Shown: piece after piece, positions 1 through 9,495 of the stretch
Position numbering within the stretch: the first letter of the stretch is position 1
Layout of the letters: the number at the start of each line of letters is the position of its first letter
From: Heyndrickxia vini
GTDB taxonomy: Bacteria; Bacillota; Bacilli; Bacillales; Bacillaceae_C
Direction: 5' to 3'
Length of the DNA stretch: 64,000 nt
Assembly: GCF_016772275.1 (NCBI RefSeq)
Contig: NZ_CP065425.1
Span: 2,634,653-2,698,652 of the forward strand
Position numbers and translations under genes: made by a program
Notes under the pieces: generated by a model
The model's input: the letters and a program-made list of their open reading frames with translations, nothing else
Told to the model about the DNA's origin: nothing
Databases searched by the model: none

Positions 1-31
1 TAAGTTTCCTTATCCGGTTTAGATATTTTTA

Positions 32-1180
32 TTAATTTCTGCGATTTCTATTTCTTAAAAACGTTGGAATATCTAACGTATCTTCAGCATGTTGAGTATT
101 ATTACGAACAGGTTCTTGTATTTCTTCACGTTTTTGTTCGCGTTTTACAGTCGGTGCAACATTCTGTTTTGGTTGTCCTGTTCCAAATGAAGGACGTTGT
201 TGTTGCTGTTGTTGAGTCTGTACACTTGCCTCATTAAACCCTGTCGCAATAACAGTTACGATAATTTCATCTTTTAAACTATCGTTAATGACAGACCCGA
301 AAATCATATTTACTTCTTGATCAGATGCAGATGCTACAATATCAGCTGCCTCTTGAACTTCATACAGGCTTAAATTCACACCACCCGTTATGTTCATCAA
401 GACGCCTTGTGCACCTTCAATTGATTTTTCTAATAGTGGTGAAGAAATTGCTTTCTTCGCTGCCTCAGTCGCACGATTTTCTCCTGTAGCAATACCGATT
501 CCCATAAGTGCAGATCCCTTATTTGTCATAATTGTTTTAACATCTGCAAAATCAAGGTTGATTAATCCCGGTGTTGCAATTAGATCTGATATCCCTTGGA
601 CACCTTGACGTAATACATTGTCCGCTTCACGGAATGCCTCTAACATTGGTGTACTTTTATCAACAATTTCTAATAAGCGATCATTAGGAATAACGATGAG
701 TGTATCGACAGCTTCTTTCATTGCAGCAATACCGCCGGCTGCTTGTGTTTGACGTTTTCGACCTTCGAAAGTAAACGGTCTTGTGACAACACCAACAGTT
801 AAAGCGCCTAGGTCCTTTGCTATTTTAGCAATTACAGGTGCGGCTCCTGTACCTGTACCACCACCCATACCTGCGGTAACAAATACCATATCCGCTCCTC
901 TAAGAGCTTCCTCAATTTGTTCCTTACTCTCCTCAGCAGCTTTTTTGCCAACTTCAGGATTGGCTCCGGCACCTAAACCTCTTGTAAGTTTTGCGCCAAT
1001 TTGCATTTTTATTTCTGCTTTTGATAGGTTTAAAGCTTGCGCGTCAGTATTAACAGCTATAAATTCAACACCTTGAACATCATGTTCAATCATACGGTTC
1101 ACAGCATTATTACCGCCACCGCCTACGCCAATTACTTTTATCGTCGCTAATGAATCTAAATTTGTATCGAATTCCAGCAT
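32..1180 (-). CDS. ftsZ: Cell division protein FtsZ
   Basis: Tubulin-like GTPase that polymerises into the Z-ring at midcell and recruits the divisome. The 382-residue product shows the N-terminal nucleotide motif [11 protein letters not shown] (about residues 20-30), the tubulin signature GGGTGTG (about 106-112) and the conserved C-terminal peptide DIPTFLRNR that binds FtsA and other tethers. Between them lies a Gln-rich linker with a run of six Gln. The ATG follows an AGGAGG site. It lies 124 bp downstream of ftsA, the same order as in B. subtilis. Identity is certain from motifs, length and context. Confidence 0.98.
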   Translation of the reverse strand: MLEFDTNLDSLATIKVIGVGGGGNNAVNRMIEHDVQGVEFIAVNTDAQALNLSKAEIKMQIGAKLTRGLGAGANPEVGKKAAEESKEQIEEALRGADMVFVTAGMGGGTGTGAAPVIAKIAKDLGALTVGVVTRPFTFEGRKRQTQAAGGIAAMKEAVDTLIVIPNDRLLEIVDKSTPMLEAFREADNVLRQGVQGISDLIATPGLINLDFADVKTIMTNKGSALMGIGIATGENRATEAAKKAISSPLLEKSIEGAQGVLMNITGGVNLSLYEVQEAADIVASASDQEVNMIFGSVINDSLKDEIIVTVIATGFNEASVQTQQQQQQRPSFGTGQPKQNVAPTVKREQKREEIQEPVRNNTQHAEDTLDIPTFLRNRNRRN

Positions 1181-1304
1181 GACAAATCCTCCTAATTCGT
1201 CGATATTCCAACAAGACCTTAATTTCTTTGGCTTGACCAGTCCGTGAAGAATTTTTAACGAATATTTATTCTATCATCAAACATTTACTCACTTACTTCT
1301 TTTA

Positions 1305-2588
1305 TTACTCAAAGAAGTAACCAAAGAATTTCTTCATTCTTGTGGAAATTTTCTCGTCTTGTTGTTTTTCACTTTTTTGTTTAGGTTGCGGCTTTTTAAC
1401 TGATTTTTTTTCAATTTGCTCTAGTTGAACAGGTGATGCACTGACATTACGTCCTTGCAATCTAGCATTCTTATACGCGTATTGAATCAATCCTACCGCA
1501 GTTGTATATTGCGGTTCTCTTACACCAATATAATCAGGAATAGCTACCCTTACACGATTTTGGAATACAGATGCAGCTAACTCCATTACCCCTGGAAGAT
1601 TAACCGTACCACCAGTTAAAACAATACCACCCGGCAAATCCATAATTCCCATTCGTTTTAATTCCTGTAGAACAAAATCAAAAATTTCTTCTAATCTAGC
1701 TTCTATAATATCAGAAATTTCTAATTGGTTGAATTGTTGGTGTTGGTCACTGCCAATTATCGGTACACTGAATACTTCATCTGACATTGCATCAATACTG
1801 TATGCATGTCCATTTTTAACTTTAATGCGTTCTGCATCTTCTGTTGAAGTTCTTAATACGATGGATAAATCTTTTGTTATATGTTCACCACCGATTGGCA
1901 TTACGCTTGTTTCTTTAATAAAGCCATTTTCAAATACAGCGAGGGTAGTAGAACCTCCGCCAATATCTACTAGAACAGTGCCAAGATTTTTTTCATCTTT
2001 AGATAAAGCTACAGCACCGGCTGCTAATGGTTGAAGGACGATTTCGGTAATTTCTAAACCCGCCCTCTCAACACATCGTAATGTGTTATGTAAAATTGTT
2101 TTGGATCCTGTAACAATGGTGCCTTCCATTTCTAGTCGAACACCAATCATTCCGCGTGGATCATTAATTTCATCCAAGCCATCTACTATAAATTGCCTTG
2201 GGATTACATTGATAATTTCGCGCTCCGGGGGAATAGAAATGACTTGTGCAGCATCCATTACCCTTGCCACATCTTCATCGGATATTTCTCTATTTTCACT
2301 TGAAACGGCTACAACCCCATGACAGTTTTGTAACATTACATGATTGCCTGCAATTCCAACGATCACATGGTTTATATTCATGCCAATCATTCTTTCCGCC
2401 TGCTCAACAGCCTTCCTAATTGAATGGACTGTTTCATCTATGTCAACAATTGATCCTTTTCGAATTCCTTCAGATTTTACATTCCCAACACCGATGATAT
2501 TTAATGAATCATCTACCATTTCACCAATTATTACCTTTACGGTGGATGTACCGATGTCAAGACTTACATATATGTCATTGTTGTTCAT
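1305..2588 (-). CDS. ftsA: Cell division protein FtsA
   Basis: Actin-like ATPase that tethers FtsZ to the membrane. The 427-residue product starts with the phosphate-1 region (DIGTSTVKV), carries the SHS2 (1C) domain, and has a phosphate-2 motif DIGGGSTT near residue 210. It ends in the amphipathic membrane-targeting helix (TRMKKFFGYFFE). A charged Lys/Gln/Pro-rich linker precedes this helix. The ATG sits behind GGGAGG. It is upstream of ftsZ in the same orientation, and a sigma-H-like promoter lies in the 139-bp gap upstream, matching the known dual promoter arrangement of ftsAZ in B. subtilis. Confidence 0.98.
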   Translation of the reverse strand: MNNNDIYVSLDIGTSTVKVIIGEMVDDSLNIIGVGNVKSEGIRKGSIVDIDETVHSIRKAVEQAERMIGMNINHVIVGIAGNHVMLQNCHGVVAVSSENREISDEDVARVMDAAQVISIPPEREIINVIPRQFIVDGLDEINDPRGMIGVRLEMEGTIVTGSKTILHNTLRCVERAGLEITEIVLQPLAAGAVALSKDEKNLGTVLVDIGGGSTTLAVFENGFIKETSVMPIGGEHITKDLSIVLRTSTEDAERIKVKNGHAYSIDAMSDEVFSVPIIGSDQHQQFNQLEISDIIEARLEEIFDFVLQELKRMGIMDLPGGIVLTGGTVNLPGVMELAASVFQNRVRVAIPDYIGVREPQYTTAVGLIQYAYKNARLQGRNVSASPVQLEQIEKKSVKKPQPKQKSEKQQDEKISTRMKKFFGYFFE

Positions 2589-2693
2589 ACTTTGGCACCT
2601 CCCTTTGCCTATATTATTTAAAAAATGAATTATTTAAATTTTTTAATAGGATATCAGAAAATACTATCTATAAGATATATATATTATAAAAGA

Positions 2694-2720
2694 ATTCGTC
2701 ATAAGAAAAGATTTCCCTTT
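2694..2720 (-). promoter_or_regulatory. Sigma-H-like promoter for ftsAZ
   Basis: Read on the minus strand, AAAGGGAAA is followed after 11 bases by GACGAAT. This fits the sigma-H pattern RnAGGAWWW / RnnGAAT with one mismatch. The site lies about 105 bp upstream of the ftsA start. B. subtilis ftsAZ is known to have a sigma-H promoter at sporulation onset, so position and match agree. A vegetative TATAAT box lies just downstream, without a clear -35. Confidence 0.5.
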
Positions 2721-2727
2721 AAAAAGT

Positions 2728-3090
2728 TTAAACTTTTTTCACATTTTCACTTTTAGATGTCCATTTCGCTAATAAAATTCGCCTTATTACTGCAATATTT
2801 TGAAATAGCCTTACACCGAATGCAAAAATTGCAGCTAAGTATAAGTCTACACCAAGATGTACTCCTAGAAAAGCTAAACTTGCAGCAAGAATTATATTAA
2901 AAAAGAAACCTGAAACGAACACAAGGGTTTCATATATATTTTGTAAGTAAGCGCGAATTCCACCAAACAATGTATCAAGTGCCGCCAAAACGGCGATGGA
3001 AAGATAATTGGCATACTCATCAGGGATTCGTATATCAGTTAGTAATCCTAAAATCACTCCCAAGATCAGTCCAAAAATTGGCAGCCACAT
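2728..3090 (-). CDS. sbp: Small basic protein Sbp
   Basis: A 120-residue integral membrane protein with three to four hydrophobic helices and a basic C-terminus (KWTSKSENVKKV). Its place between ylxX and ftsA identifies it as Sbp (DUF1290). The biochemical function of the family is not established. The start is ATG with GGAGAG. The stop codon lies inside an AAAAAGTTTAAACTTTTT palindrome, which may act as a weak attenuator before the ftsAZ promoter. Confidence 0.9.
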   Translation of the reverse strand: MWLPIFGLILGVILGLLTDIRIPDEYANYLSIAVLAALDTLFGGIRAYLQNIYETLVFVSGFFFNIILAASLAFLGVHLGVDLYLAAIFAFGVRLFQNIAVIRRILLAKWTSKSENVKKV

Positions 3091-3146
3091 ATTTTATCTC
3101 TCCTTTTTTGATATATTTTCTATATAATGAATCGCTATTCTTACAG

Positions 3147-3857
3147 TTATTCAACTGACTCCATCCCATTTATAAGGATACTATCTTCAAAAGCTGGTAT
3201 AATAAGTGATTTTTTGGGCTTTGAAATTGAGATTTTTAAGTTTCCTACAACAAATTCATCAATTACTGGGGACACTTGTATACGATTATATAATTTATTT
3301 GCGTTATCCATATTTTCTGTAATAATTTTTATTTGAAAAGGATAGTTTTTAATTGAGTGTCCATTTATTTTTGTTTTTCCATTAATATCACGGATGACTG
3401 TTGTATTAATCAATCTTTCCCCGTCAATCGAAATTTGTTCGGCACCATACATATTTAAATCATTTACTAGGCGTTTTAAAAGAATCGGAGAAACATCAGC
3501 GACAGGTTGTCCAAGCAACAAAGCTTCTTTTAAAAGAGAAATGTTGATCACAATACCCGGACCTTTTATGTCTGTTTGCCCCGCTTCTTTTTTTAATTCT
3601 TCCAGCGTTTCTTGTAAAGCAATCTCTTTACTGTCTTTTATTTTCGTTTTATACTTAGAAATCCGTTCTTCATTGGATCTAACCTCTTCAAGCAATTTCG
3701 ATTGTAAGTCTTGCTCTTTAATTAAATCGTCTCTTAATGCCCAAATGTCTCTAGTATCCCTTACTTTCGGCTCTTTTACTGTTTGAAATTGGATAGCAAG
3801 CATGAAGCCGATGATTACTGAAATCAATGTCATACTTATTGTGAATTTTGACCTCAC
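3147..3857 (-). CDS. ylxX: DUF881 family protein YlxX
   Basis: A 236-residue protein with one N-terminal membrane segment (about residues 7-23), a charged coiled-coil stretch (about 45-100) and a C-terminal DUF881 domain. It is a paralogue of the adjacent ylxW product; shared features include the IxINGxRxxxxxxI block. Function in the family is unknown, but the pair is conserved between divIB and sbp in Bacillaceae. The GTG start follows AGGAGG with 6-bp spacing. It is probably exposed on the outer face of the membrane. Confidence 0.9.
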   Translation of the reverse strand: MRSKFTISMTLISVIIGFMLAIQFQTVKEPKVRDTRDIWALRDDLIKEQDLQSKLLEEVRSNEERISKYKTKIKDSKEIALQETLEELKKEAGQTDIKGPGIVINISLLKEALLLGQPVADVSPILLKRLVNDLNMYGAEQISIDGERLINTTVIRDINGKTKINGHSIKNYPFQIKIITENMDNANKLYNRIQVSPVIDEFVVGNLKISISKPKKSLIIPAFEDSILINGMESVE

Positions 3858-3878
3858 TCCTTTCCTCCTTTGCTTTCA

Positions 3879-4589
3879 CTAAGATTTACCTAAAATCGGT
3901 CCGATTTGTATTTGATCATTTTTTTCAATCGTAAAGATAATATTATCATTAACGAGTTGATCCTTTACACCGCCGGTAATCGACAAGGCCGATGCTAATA
4001 CACTTGGATCTCCGATTGCAGAAATTCGAAAAGGTTCTGGAAAAGGAACACCATCTACGGTAATTACCGGTCCATTACAAATGATATATGAATTATGGTT
4101 TATTCTTTGACCATTTATTGCTATTGCTTGGGCACCAGCAACATATAATTCGTTAATTACTTTGAAAACATGGTGGTCATGTACGATATAACTATTGACA
4201 TTTTCTTTTTTCGGATCATATGCACCATCTTCTAGTGTAACGTTTATTCCTTTTCCTCTAACTTTTACTTTGCCCAAAAACATTCTGTATTTCTCTGCAT
4301 CTTCTGCAAGATTAAAAAAGACTTTTTCCTCCTTAGATAAATCCTTTTCCATTGTCCGTACGGTATTTTGCTTTTTTTCCAAATCCGTTTGCAATGTGCG
4401 GTTATCCTTCTTTAGTTTGATCAATTGTTTTCTCAATTCTGTTTCTCTTGCAAATTGCGGATCTGTAAGTTTTTCACTACCCGATTTTTCTTTGTTAGCT
4501 AGTTTATAGGAAAAAGCCAGCATGAAGCCTAACACAATACAGACGAGAGCGAGTATAACACTTTTTCCTTTTGACTTTTTACTCGCCAT
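3879..4589 (-). CDS. ylxW: DUF881 family protein YlxW
   Basis: Paralogue of YlxX: a basic N-terminus (MASKKSKGK), one membrane helix, a coiled coil, then the DUF881 domain, 236 residues in all. I start it at the ATG at 4589, not at the upstream in-frame codon at 4634, because a GGAGGG site lies just before it and the family begins with a short basic segment. It then overlaps the end of divIB by 11 bp, suggesting translational coupling. The molecular role is unknown. Confidence 0.9.
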   Translation of the reverse strand: MASKKSKGKSVILALVCIVLGFMLAFSYKLANKEKSGSEKLTDPQFARETELRKQLIKLKKDNRTLQTDLEKKQNTVRTMEKDLSKEEKVFFNLAEDAEKYRMFLGKVKVRGKGINVTLEDGAYDPKKENVNSYIVHDHHVFKVINELYVAGAQAIAINGQRINHNSYIICNGPVITVDGVPFPEPFRISAIGDPSVLASALSITGGVKDQLVNDNIIFTIEKNDQIQIGPILGKS

Positions 4590-5349
4590 TTTTGCCTTTT
4601 CCCTCCGCTTTAAAAGCTTTAAAAACTGATCCAACTTCCAAATCGATTATACCTTTTACATTCGGGTTAAGCTGAGAAACAATTGAAGGGTAATAAATGA
4701 TTTTACTAGCCAATGTTCTCATCGTCGCCGAAACTTCAAAACCATCATTCATATATAACGTGATATGATAATTATCCGTTTTCTTAGGGTCATAATGAAT
4801 TTCCGAAATTGAATTTAATATTTCCTCCGGAAGTTGCTGAAGCTGTTCAACCATCTCATTAAGTATATTTCCCTTTTTAAAATCCGTTAGAATAGGAATG
4901 TTAGTCACTAAATTATCTTGTTGTTTGTTTAGAACCTTTCCGTTTTCAAGAACCGGAAAAAGTTTTTTCCCATTAGATATGTATGCAATTTTAGCATGCT
5001 CCGTAATTTCAACAACAATACTATTTGGAAAAGTAATTTTCACTGAAGCCTTTTTTACTTCTGGAATTGATTTGATCTTTGCAGCAGTTTCCTCTTTATT
5101 TACTTTCCATACATTCGTCTTTTTTGTTAATCCCGATTGCTTTATGATTGTTTCATCACTAATCGTTTTATTGCCTCCAACGTTAATTTTATTCACATGA
5201 CTAAGAGGGGATTGAAAATAGATAATTAACAATATTAGTAAAAAAAATACGGAAATTAAAAAGATGAGACGGCGATTTGTTTTTCTTTTCCGCTGTTCTT
5301 TTAATTTTGGAATTCGGTCTTCTAACGATACTACTTTTCCTTCGGACAC
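4579..5349 (-). CDS. divIB: Cell division protein DivIB (FtsQ)
   Basis: Bitopic division protein with a short cytoplasmic N-terminus (KVVSLEDRIPKLKEQRKRK), a membrane segment, a POTRA domain (from about VNKINVGGNKTISDETI) and a beta domain. It works with FtsL and DivIC to control septal peptidoglycan synthesis. I chose the GTG at 5349 because it sits 5 bases behind a run of seven G and matches the usual N-terminus. The upstream ATG at 5397 has no ribosome binding site. Unusually, the gene before it is spoVE with a terminator between, not murB. Confidence 0.92.
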   Translation of the reverse strand: MSEGKVVSLEDRIPKLKEQRKRKTNRRLIFLISVFFLLILLIIYFQSPLSHVNKINVGGNKTISDETIIKQSGLTKKTNVWKVNKEETAAKIKSIPEVKKASVKITFPNSIVVEITEHAKIAYISNGKKLFPVLENGKVLNKQQDNLVTNIPILTDFKKGNILNEMVEQLQQLPEEILNSISEIHYDPKKTDNYHITLYMNDGFEVSATMRTLASKIIYYPSIVSQLNPNVKGIIDLEVGSVFKAFKAEGKGKNGE

Positions 5350-5482
5350 AATTTCCCCCCCTAAATTAATATCACTTAAGTTTTTCATTTCTATCATACT
5401 ATATTCTAAACCAGTTTAATCTCTAGTAAAAGAATAATTATACGATTGTAATATAACTGTAGATAAAAAGTCCTAAACGTAA

Positions 5483-5508
5483 ACAAAACCCTTAAAAAAG
5501 GGTTTTGT
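5483..5508 (-). terminator. Rho-independent terminator after spoVE
   Basis: A perfect 11-bp stem (ACAAAACCCTT / AAGGGTTTTGT) with a 4-base loop, followed on the minus strand by a T-rich tail. It separates spoVE from divIB, so divIB-ylxWX-sbp probably needs its own promoter. Confidence 0.8.
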
Positions 5509-5529
5509 ATTTACTGTGAATTATGATAT

Positions 5530-6630
5530 TTATAATCTCGCATATCTGCTAATATTTAGTAAAACTCCTATTGCCATTAGCATCAATGTTAAAGATGACC
5601 CTCCATAACTTAAAAACGGTAAAGTAATCCCGGTAACCGGCATTAAACCAGTAACAACTCCAATGTTAATCATAACCTGTATCGCAACCATCGATATGAT
5701 TCCAACTGCTAAGAAGCTGCCATAAAGATCTGGTGCTCCGAGCGCAATCCGAATCCCCCTCCATAATAATAAGGAGAACAATAATAGAACAAAGGTGCCG
5801 CCAATAAATCCTAATTCTTCAGACAAAATCGCAAAAATGAAATCGGTTTGTGGCTCAGGCAAATAAAAGAATTTTTGCCTGCTTTCACCTAGCCCTAGAC
5901 CAAATAATCCGCCCGGTCCGATAGCAAAGAGAGACTGGATGATCTGAAATCCCGAACCTTGCGGGTCCTGCCATGGATCTAAAAAAGAGGTGATTCTAGC
6001 CATACGATACGGCGCGGATAATATTAAAGCGACAAAACCACCAACACCTATTGAACCTAATATGACAAAATGGAATATTCTCGCTCCGGCAATAAAAATC
6101 ATAACAATACAAGTACCTAGCATGACCGTGCCTGTACCTAAATCAGGTTGCAACATAATCATGCCAAAAGCAAGAAAAACAAGTGATAAAGATGGAAGCA
6201 AACCTTTTTTTATAGTCGTAATATATTTTTGTTGTTCAGATAAAAACTTGGCCAAAAAAGCTATCATCGCTAATTTTATGAATTCGGAAGGTTGAATAGA
6301 AAAAGCACCAACACCAATCCAGCTCCTGGAACCATTTCGTTCCATTCCAATTCCCGGAATTAATACCATTACTAGCAATAGAAAACAGACAATTAAAATG
6401 ACTTTTGCCCATGATCTCCATGTCCAGTAATCTACATTCATAATGAAAAACATAGCGATAACACCGATCCCAGCAAACAAAAGCTGCCGTTTTGCAAAAA
6501 AGAAGGAGTCATCGAATTTAAAATTGGCCCAAATCGCACTAGCACTATAAACCATAATAAGTCCAACAGTCAATAATGTGAGTGTAACAATAATTAACAT
6601 AAAATCGGGATTCGATTTTTTTACTGGCAA
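5530..6630 (-). CDS. spoVE: Lipid II flippase/glycosyltransferase family protein SpoVE
   Basis: SEDS (FtsW/RodA/SpoVE) polytopic membrane protein with about ten helices. The C-terminal conserved block reads GLMPVTGITLPFLSYGGSS. Position after murD identifies the SpoVE paralogue, needed for spore cortex peptidoglycan; the FtsW paralogue is at 50.8 kb. I use the TTG at 6630, which lies 5 bases behind GAGGTG and gives 366 residues, the length I recall for B. subtilis SpoVE. The GTG at 6639 is too close to the ribosome binding site. It is followed by a terminator rather than murG. Confidence 0.93.
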   Translation of the reverse strand: MPVKKSNPDFMLIIVTLTLLTVGLIMVYSASAIWANFKFDDSFFFAKRQLLFAGIGVIAMFFIMNVDYWTWRSWAKVILIVCFLLLVMVLIPGIGMERNGSRSWIGVGAFSIQPSEFIKLAMIAFLAKFLSEQQKYITTIKKGLLPSLSLVFLAFGMIMLQPDLGTGTVMLGTCIVMIFIAGARIFHFVILGSIGVGGFVALILSAPYRMARITSFLDPWQDPQGSGFQIIQSLFAIGPGGLFGLGLGESRQKFFYLPEPQTDFIFAILSEELGFIGGTFVLLLFSLLLWRGIRIALGAPDLYGSFLAVGIISMVAIQVMINIGVVTGLMPVTGITLPFLSYGGSSLTLMLMAIGVLLNISRYARL

Positions 6631-6713
6631 AGTCAACACCTCGAGAGTGAAAGATTAGAGCTCGTTTTTTGTTCATTCTCAAGATGTTCATCCTTAAGCA
6701 GTTTGACAAGCCC

Positions 6714-8069
6714 TTATTTTAGCTTATGCACTGCATCAATAAAAATATCACCGCGAACTTCAAAAGTTTTATATTGATCCCAACTTGCACAAGCAGGTGA
6801 CAGTAAAATAACATCTCCAGGCATTGACAAGTCATATGCTACTGGTACTGCCTTCTCAACATTATCGACACGTTTAATGATTTCTATTCCTGCTTTCCGA
6901 GCAACTTCCTCAAGTTTATTAGCTGTTTGACCGAAAGTAATTATCGCTTTAACATTTTTTAGTGAAGGGATTAATTCATCAAAACCATTCCCGCGATCAA
7001 GTCCACCTGCTAACAAAATAATGGGCTCATTAAATGCATTTAATGCACTTTGAGCTGCTAATATATTCGTTGCTTTAGAGTCGTTAAAAAATCTTCTTCC
7101 GGAAATTTCATCAACAAATTGGGTACGGTGTTTCACACCTTTAAAGGTCGTTAATACGTTCCTAATCGCTTGATTACTTACGCCTAATAGCTTAGCGGCA
7201 GCCACAGCTGCCAATATATTTTCAAGATTATGGTCTCCCGGTAAAGTAATATCACTCTTTGGCATAATTTCCTCGCCTAGAAAAGAAACCATTCCATTTA
7301 TAATTGAACTACCATTTTCAAGATATGTAGTTGTTGAGAATGGAATTAATTTAGCCTTTGAGAACGAAATTAGCTTCATTAGTTCAGCTTGATCAGCATT
7401 CACGATTAAGTAATCATCTTCAGATTGATTTTTTGTAATATTAGCTTTTGCCTTTGCATATTCTTGTTTTGTTCCATGATAATCTAAATGCGCTTCATAA
7501 ATATTTGTAATTACTGCAATATGCGGTTTAAATGATTGAATTCCCATTAATTGAAAGGATGACAATTCCACGACCATTTGATTATCTACTGTTGCTTTTT
7601 GCGCTACCTCTGAAGCAACCGTTCCAATATTCCCCGCAATTAGTGGCTGAAATTCATTATCGGCCTGTAGCATATTAAAAATTAATGTAGTTGTTGTTGT
7701 TTTTCCATTTGTACCTGTAATACCTACCATTTGTGCATCGGAAATTTGATAAGCAAGTTCCACTTCGGTTATGACCGGAATCCCCCTATTAATTGCACCA
7801 GCAACTAAAGGATTCGTATATGGAATCCCTGGATTTTTTACGATTAATTCAAAACCTTCATCCAATAATTCAATCGGATGGCTTCCGCAAATTACTTTTA
7901 TTCCTTGCTCCAAGAGCCCTTGTGCCTCCGGATTTTCATCAAGAGGTTTAAAATCATTTACTGTAACAAAAGCTCCCAACTTATGTAGTAGTGAGGCAGC
8001 ACTTACCCCACTTTTCGCAAGTCCCAATACTAATATTTTCTTATGCTGATATTGATTAGTCTTTTTCAA
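6714..8069 (-). CDS. murD: UDP-N-acetylmuramoylalanine--D-glutamate ligase MurD
   Basis: Cytosolic Mur ligase adding D-Glu to UDP-MurNAc-L-Ala with ATP. The 451-residue product has the three Mur domains: an N-terminal Rossmann-like domain (VLGLAKSG), the central ATPase domain with [13 protein letters not shown] (about 115-127), and a C-terminal ligase domain ([24 protein letters not shown]). The TTG start directly abuts the mraY stop codon, with GAGGTG inside the end of mraY, so translation is probably coupled. Confidence 0.97.
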   Translation of the reverse strand: MKKTNQYQHKKILVLGLAKSGVSAASLLHKLGAFVTVNDFKPLDENPEAQGLLEQGIKVICGSHPIELLDEGFELIVKNPGIPYTNPLVAGAINRGIPVITEVELAYQISDAQMVGITGTNGKTTTTTLIFNMLQADNEFQPLIAGNIGTVASEVAQKATVDNQMVVELSSFQLMGIQSFKPHIAVITNIYEAHLDYHGTKQEYAKAKANITKNQSEDDYLIVNADQAELMKLISFSKAKLIPFSTTTYLENGSSIINGMVSFLGEEIMPKSDITLPGDHNLENILAAVAAAKLLGVSNQAIRNVLTTFKGVKHRTQFVDEISGRRFFNDSKATNILAAQSALNAFNEPIILLAGGLDRGNGFDELIPSLKNVKAIITFGQTANKLEEVARKAGIEIIKRVDNVEKAVPVAYDLSMPGDVILLSPACASWDQYKTFEVRGDIFIDAVHKLK

Positions 8070-9044
8070 TTACACCCACACCTCGATATAAATCGCTAAA
8101 ATCGCGCATAATAACCCTACTGTCCAAAATGTTACTACAACTCTCCATTCTGACCAACCACCTAATTCATAATGGTGGTGTAATGGACTCATTCGGAAAA
8201 TTCTTTTTCCCGTTGTTTTAAAAGAAATGACTTGTAAAATAACAGATAAGGTTTCAATGACGAAAACCCCACCAATTATAATAAGTAAGATTTCTAGCTT
8301 TGTTAATATCGCAATTGTAGCAATGGCGCCTCCAAGTGCCAATGAACCGGTATCCCCCATAAACACTTTTGCAGGGTGTGCATTAAAAACTAAAAATCCT
8401 AATACTGCACCGACAACAGCAACAGCAAAAACAGCCACTTCAAATTGTGATTGGTTCCATGCTAACACTGCTAGTGCACCAAACGCAATGGCGCATGTAC
8501 CGGAAACTAGACCATCAAGTCCATCTGTTAAATTTACAGCATTCGAAAATCCCACTAACCAAAAAATGATAAAAACTAAATAGAACCATCCTAAATCGAA
8601 TGAATAGTCAAATCCAGGTATTGTAATTACAGTGGAAAAATTGGATTGACGAAATACAATATAAAAAATGACCGATATAATAATTTGTCCAAGTAACTTT
8701 TGTTTTGAAGTTAACCCTAAATTTCTTTTTAATACAACTTTAATAAAATCATCTAAAAAACCTAATAAACCAAAGCCAACAGTAACTAATAATAGCAAAT
8801 ATGTTTTTACAGTCGGTTCGGATAATTTTCCTGTCATTACAATTGTTGTAATAATAATTGATAAAAGAATAACTATTCCACCCATGGTAGGTGTTCCCGT
8901 TTTCTTTTGATGCGATTTCGGTCCTTCCTCGCGAATACTTTGCCCAAATTTTAATCTTCTTAAAAAAGGAATGAAAATAGGAGAAAGTAGTGCAGTGATT
9001 AAGAAGCCCATTAAAATTGTAAAAAATATTGCTTGCTCCATCAT
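8070..9044 (-). CDS. mraY: Phospho-N-acetylmuramoyl-pentapeptide transferase MraY
   Basis: Membrane enzyme that moves phospho-MurNAc-pentapeptide to undecaprenyl phosphate, making lipid I. The 324-residue polytopic protein shows the family blocks [31 protein letters not shown] (Mg2+-binding Asp pair), [23 protein letters not shown] and the histidine loop [12 protein letters not shown]. The ATG-ATG start is behind AGGAAGGG, overlapping the stop of the preceding short gene. Confidence 0.97.
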   Translation of the reverse strand: MMEQAIFFTILMGFLITALLSPIFIPFLRRLKFGQSIREEGPKSHQKKTGTPTMGGIVILLSIIITTIVMTGKLSEPTVKTYLLLLVTVGFGLLGFLDDFIKVVLKRNLGLTSKQKLLGQIIISVIFYIVFRQSNFSTVITIPGFDYSFDLGWFYLVFIIFWLVGFSNAVNLTDGLDGLVSGTCAIAFGALAVLAWNQSQFEVAVFAVAVVGAVLGFLVFNAHPAKVFMGDTGSLALGGAIATIAILTKLEILLIIIGGVFVIETLSVILQVISFKTTGKRIFRMSPLHHHYELGGWSEWRVVVTFWTVGLLCAILAIYIEVWV

Positions 9045-9045
9045 T

Positions 9046-9495
9046 TTATCCCTTCCTACTCTTATCTAAATATTTTTTGATTGTCTCAATTACTTTTAAC
9101 CGTTCATCTTCTACAGCTATATCATATGTATAGTTTGAGCCGTTCAGAAGTGAAGGTGAATAAAATGCAAATTTAGTCATTGTTTCACACTCTTTTTGAT
9201 TTGTTTTTCCATTGTAATCCTCACATAAAGCAAGAAATGTTGCAATAGGCCGATTGACAAAAAATACTGGGAAATGATTAGGTGTATAAGATGGAAGTGG
9301 TTCATTCTCCTTCCAAATTGCTGCAATGGCCCCATTTTCAATTGCTCTATCTAAATTTTTATCATTTATCGGAATAAATAGCCCTTTTGGTTGCGGGATA
9401 TCTGAGAAAATAGATACTAGTTCAAACGTAATGTCCGATTTATTAATCCCCCTCATACTTACTGAAAGTTGATTAATATCACTAAACGATAGCAT
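9046..9495 (-). CDS. Orphan Mur-ligase N-terminal-domain-like protein
   Basis: A 149-residue protein placed exactly between murE and mraY (its start abuts the murE stop). Residues about 20-100 resemble the UDP-substrate-binding N-domain of MurE/MurF: a stretch like [10 protein letters not shown], then a segment like [10 protein letters not shown] and [16 protein letters not shown]. There is no GTNGKT ATPase motif and no C-terminal domain, so it cannot be an active ligase. The remaining C-terminal part ([25 protein letters not shown]) is unfamiliar. It could be a regulatory or scaffolding remnant of a murF-like gene. The resemblance is by eye only. Confidence 0.7.
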   Translation of the reverse strand: MLSFSDINQLSVSMRGINKSDITFELVSIFSDIPQPKGLFIPINDKNLDRAIENGAIAAIWKENEPLPSYTPNHFPVFFVNRPIATFLALCEDYNGKTNQKECETMTKFAFYSPSLLNGSNYTYDIAVEDERLKVIETIKKYLDKSRKG

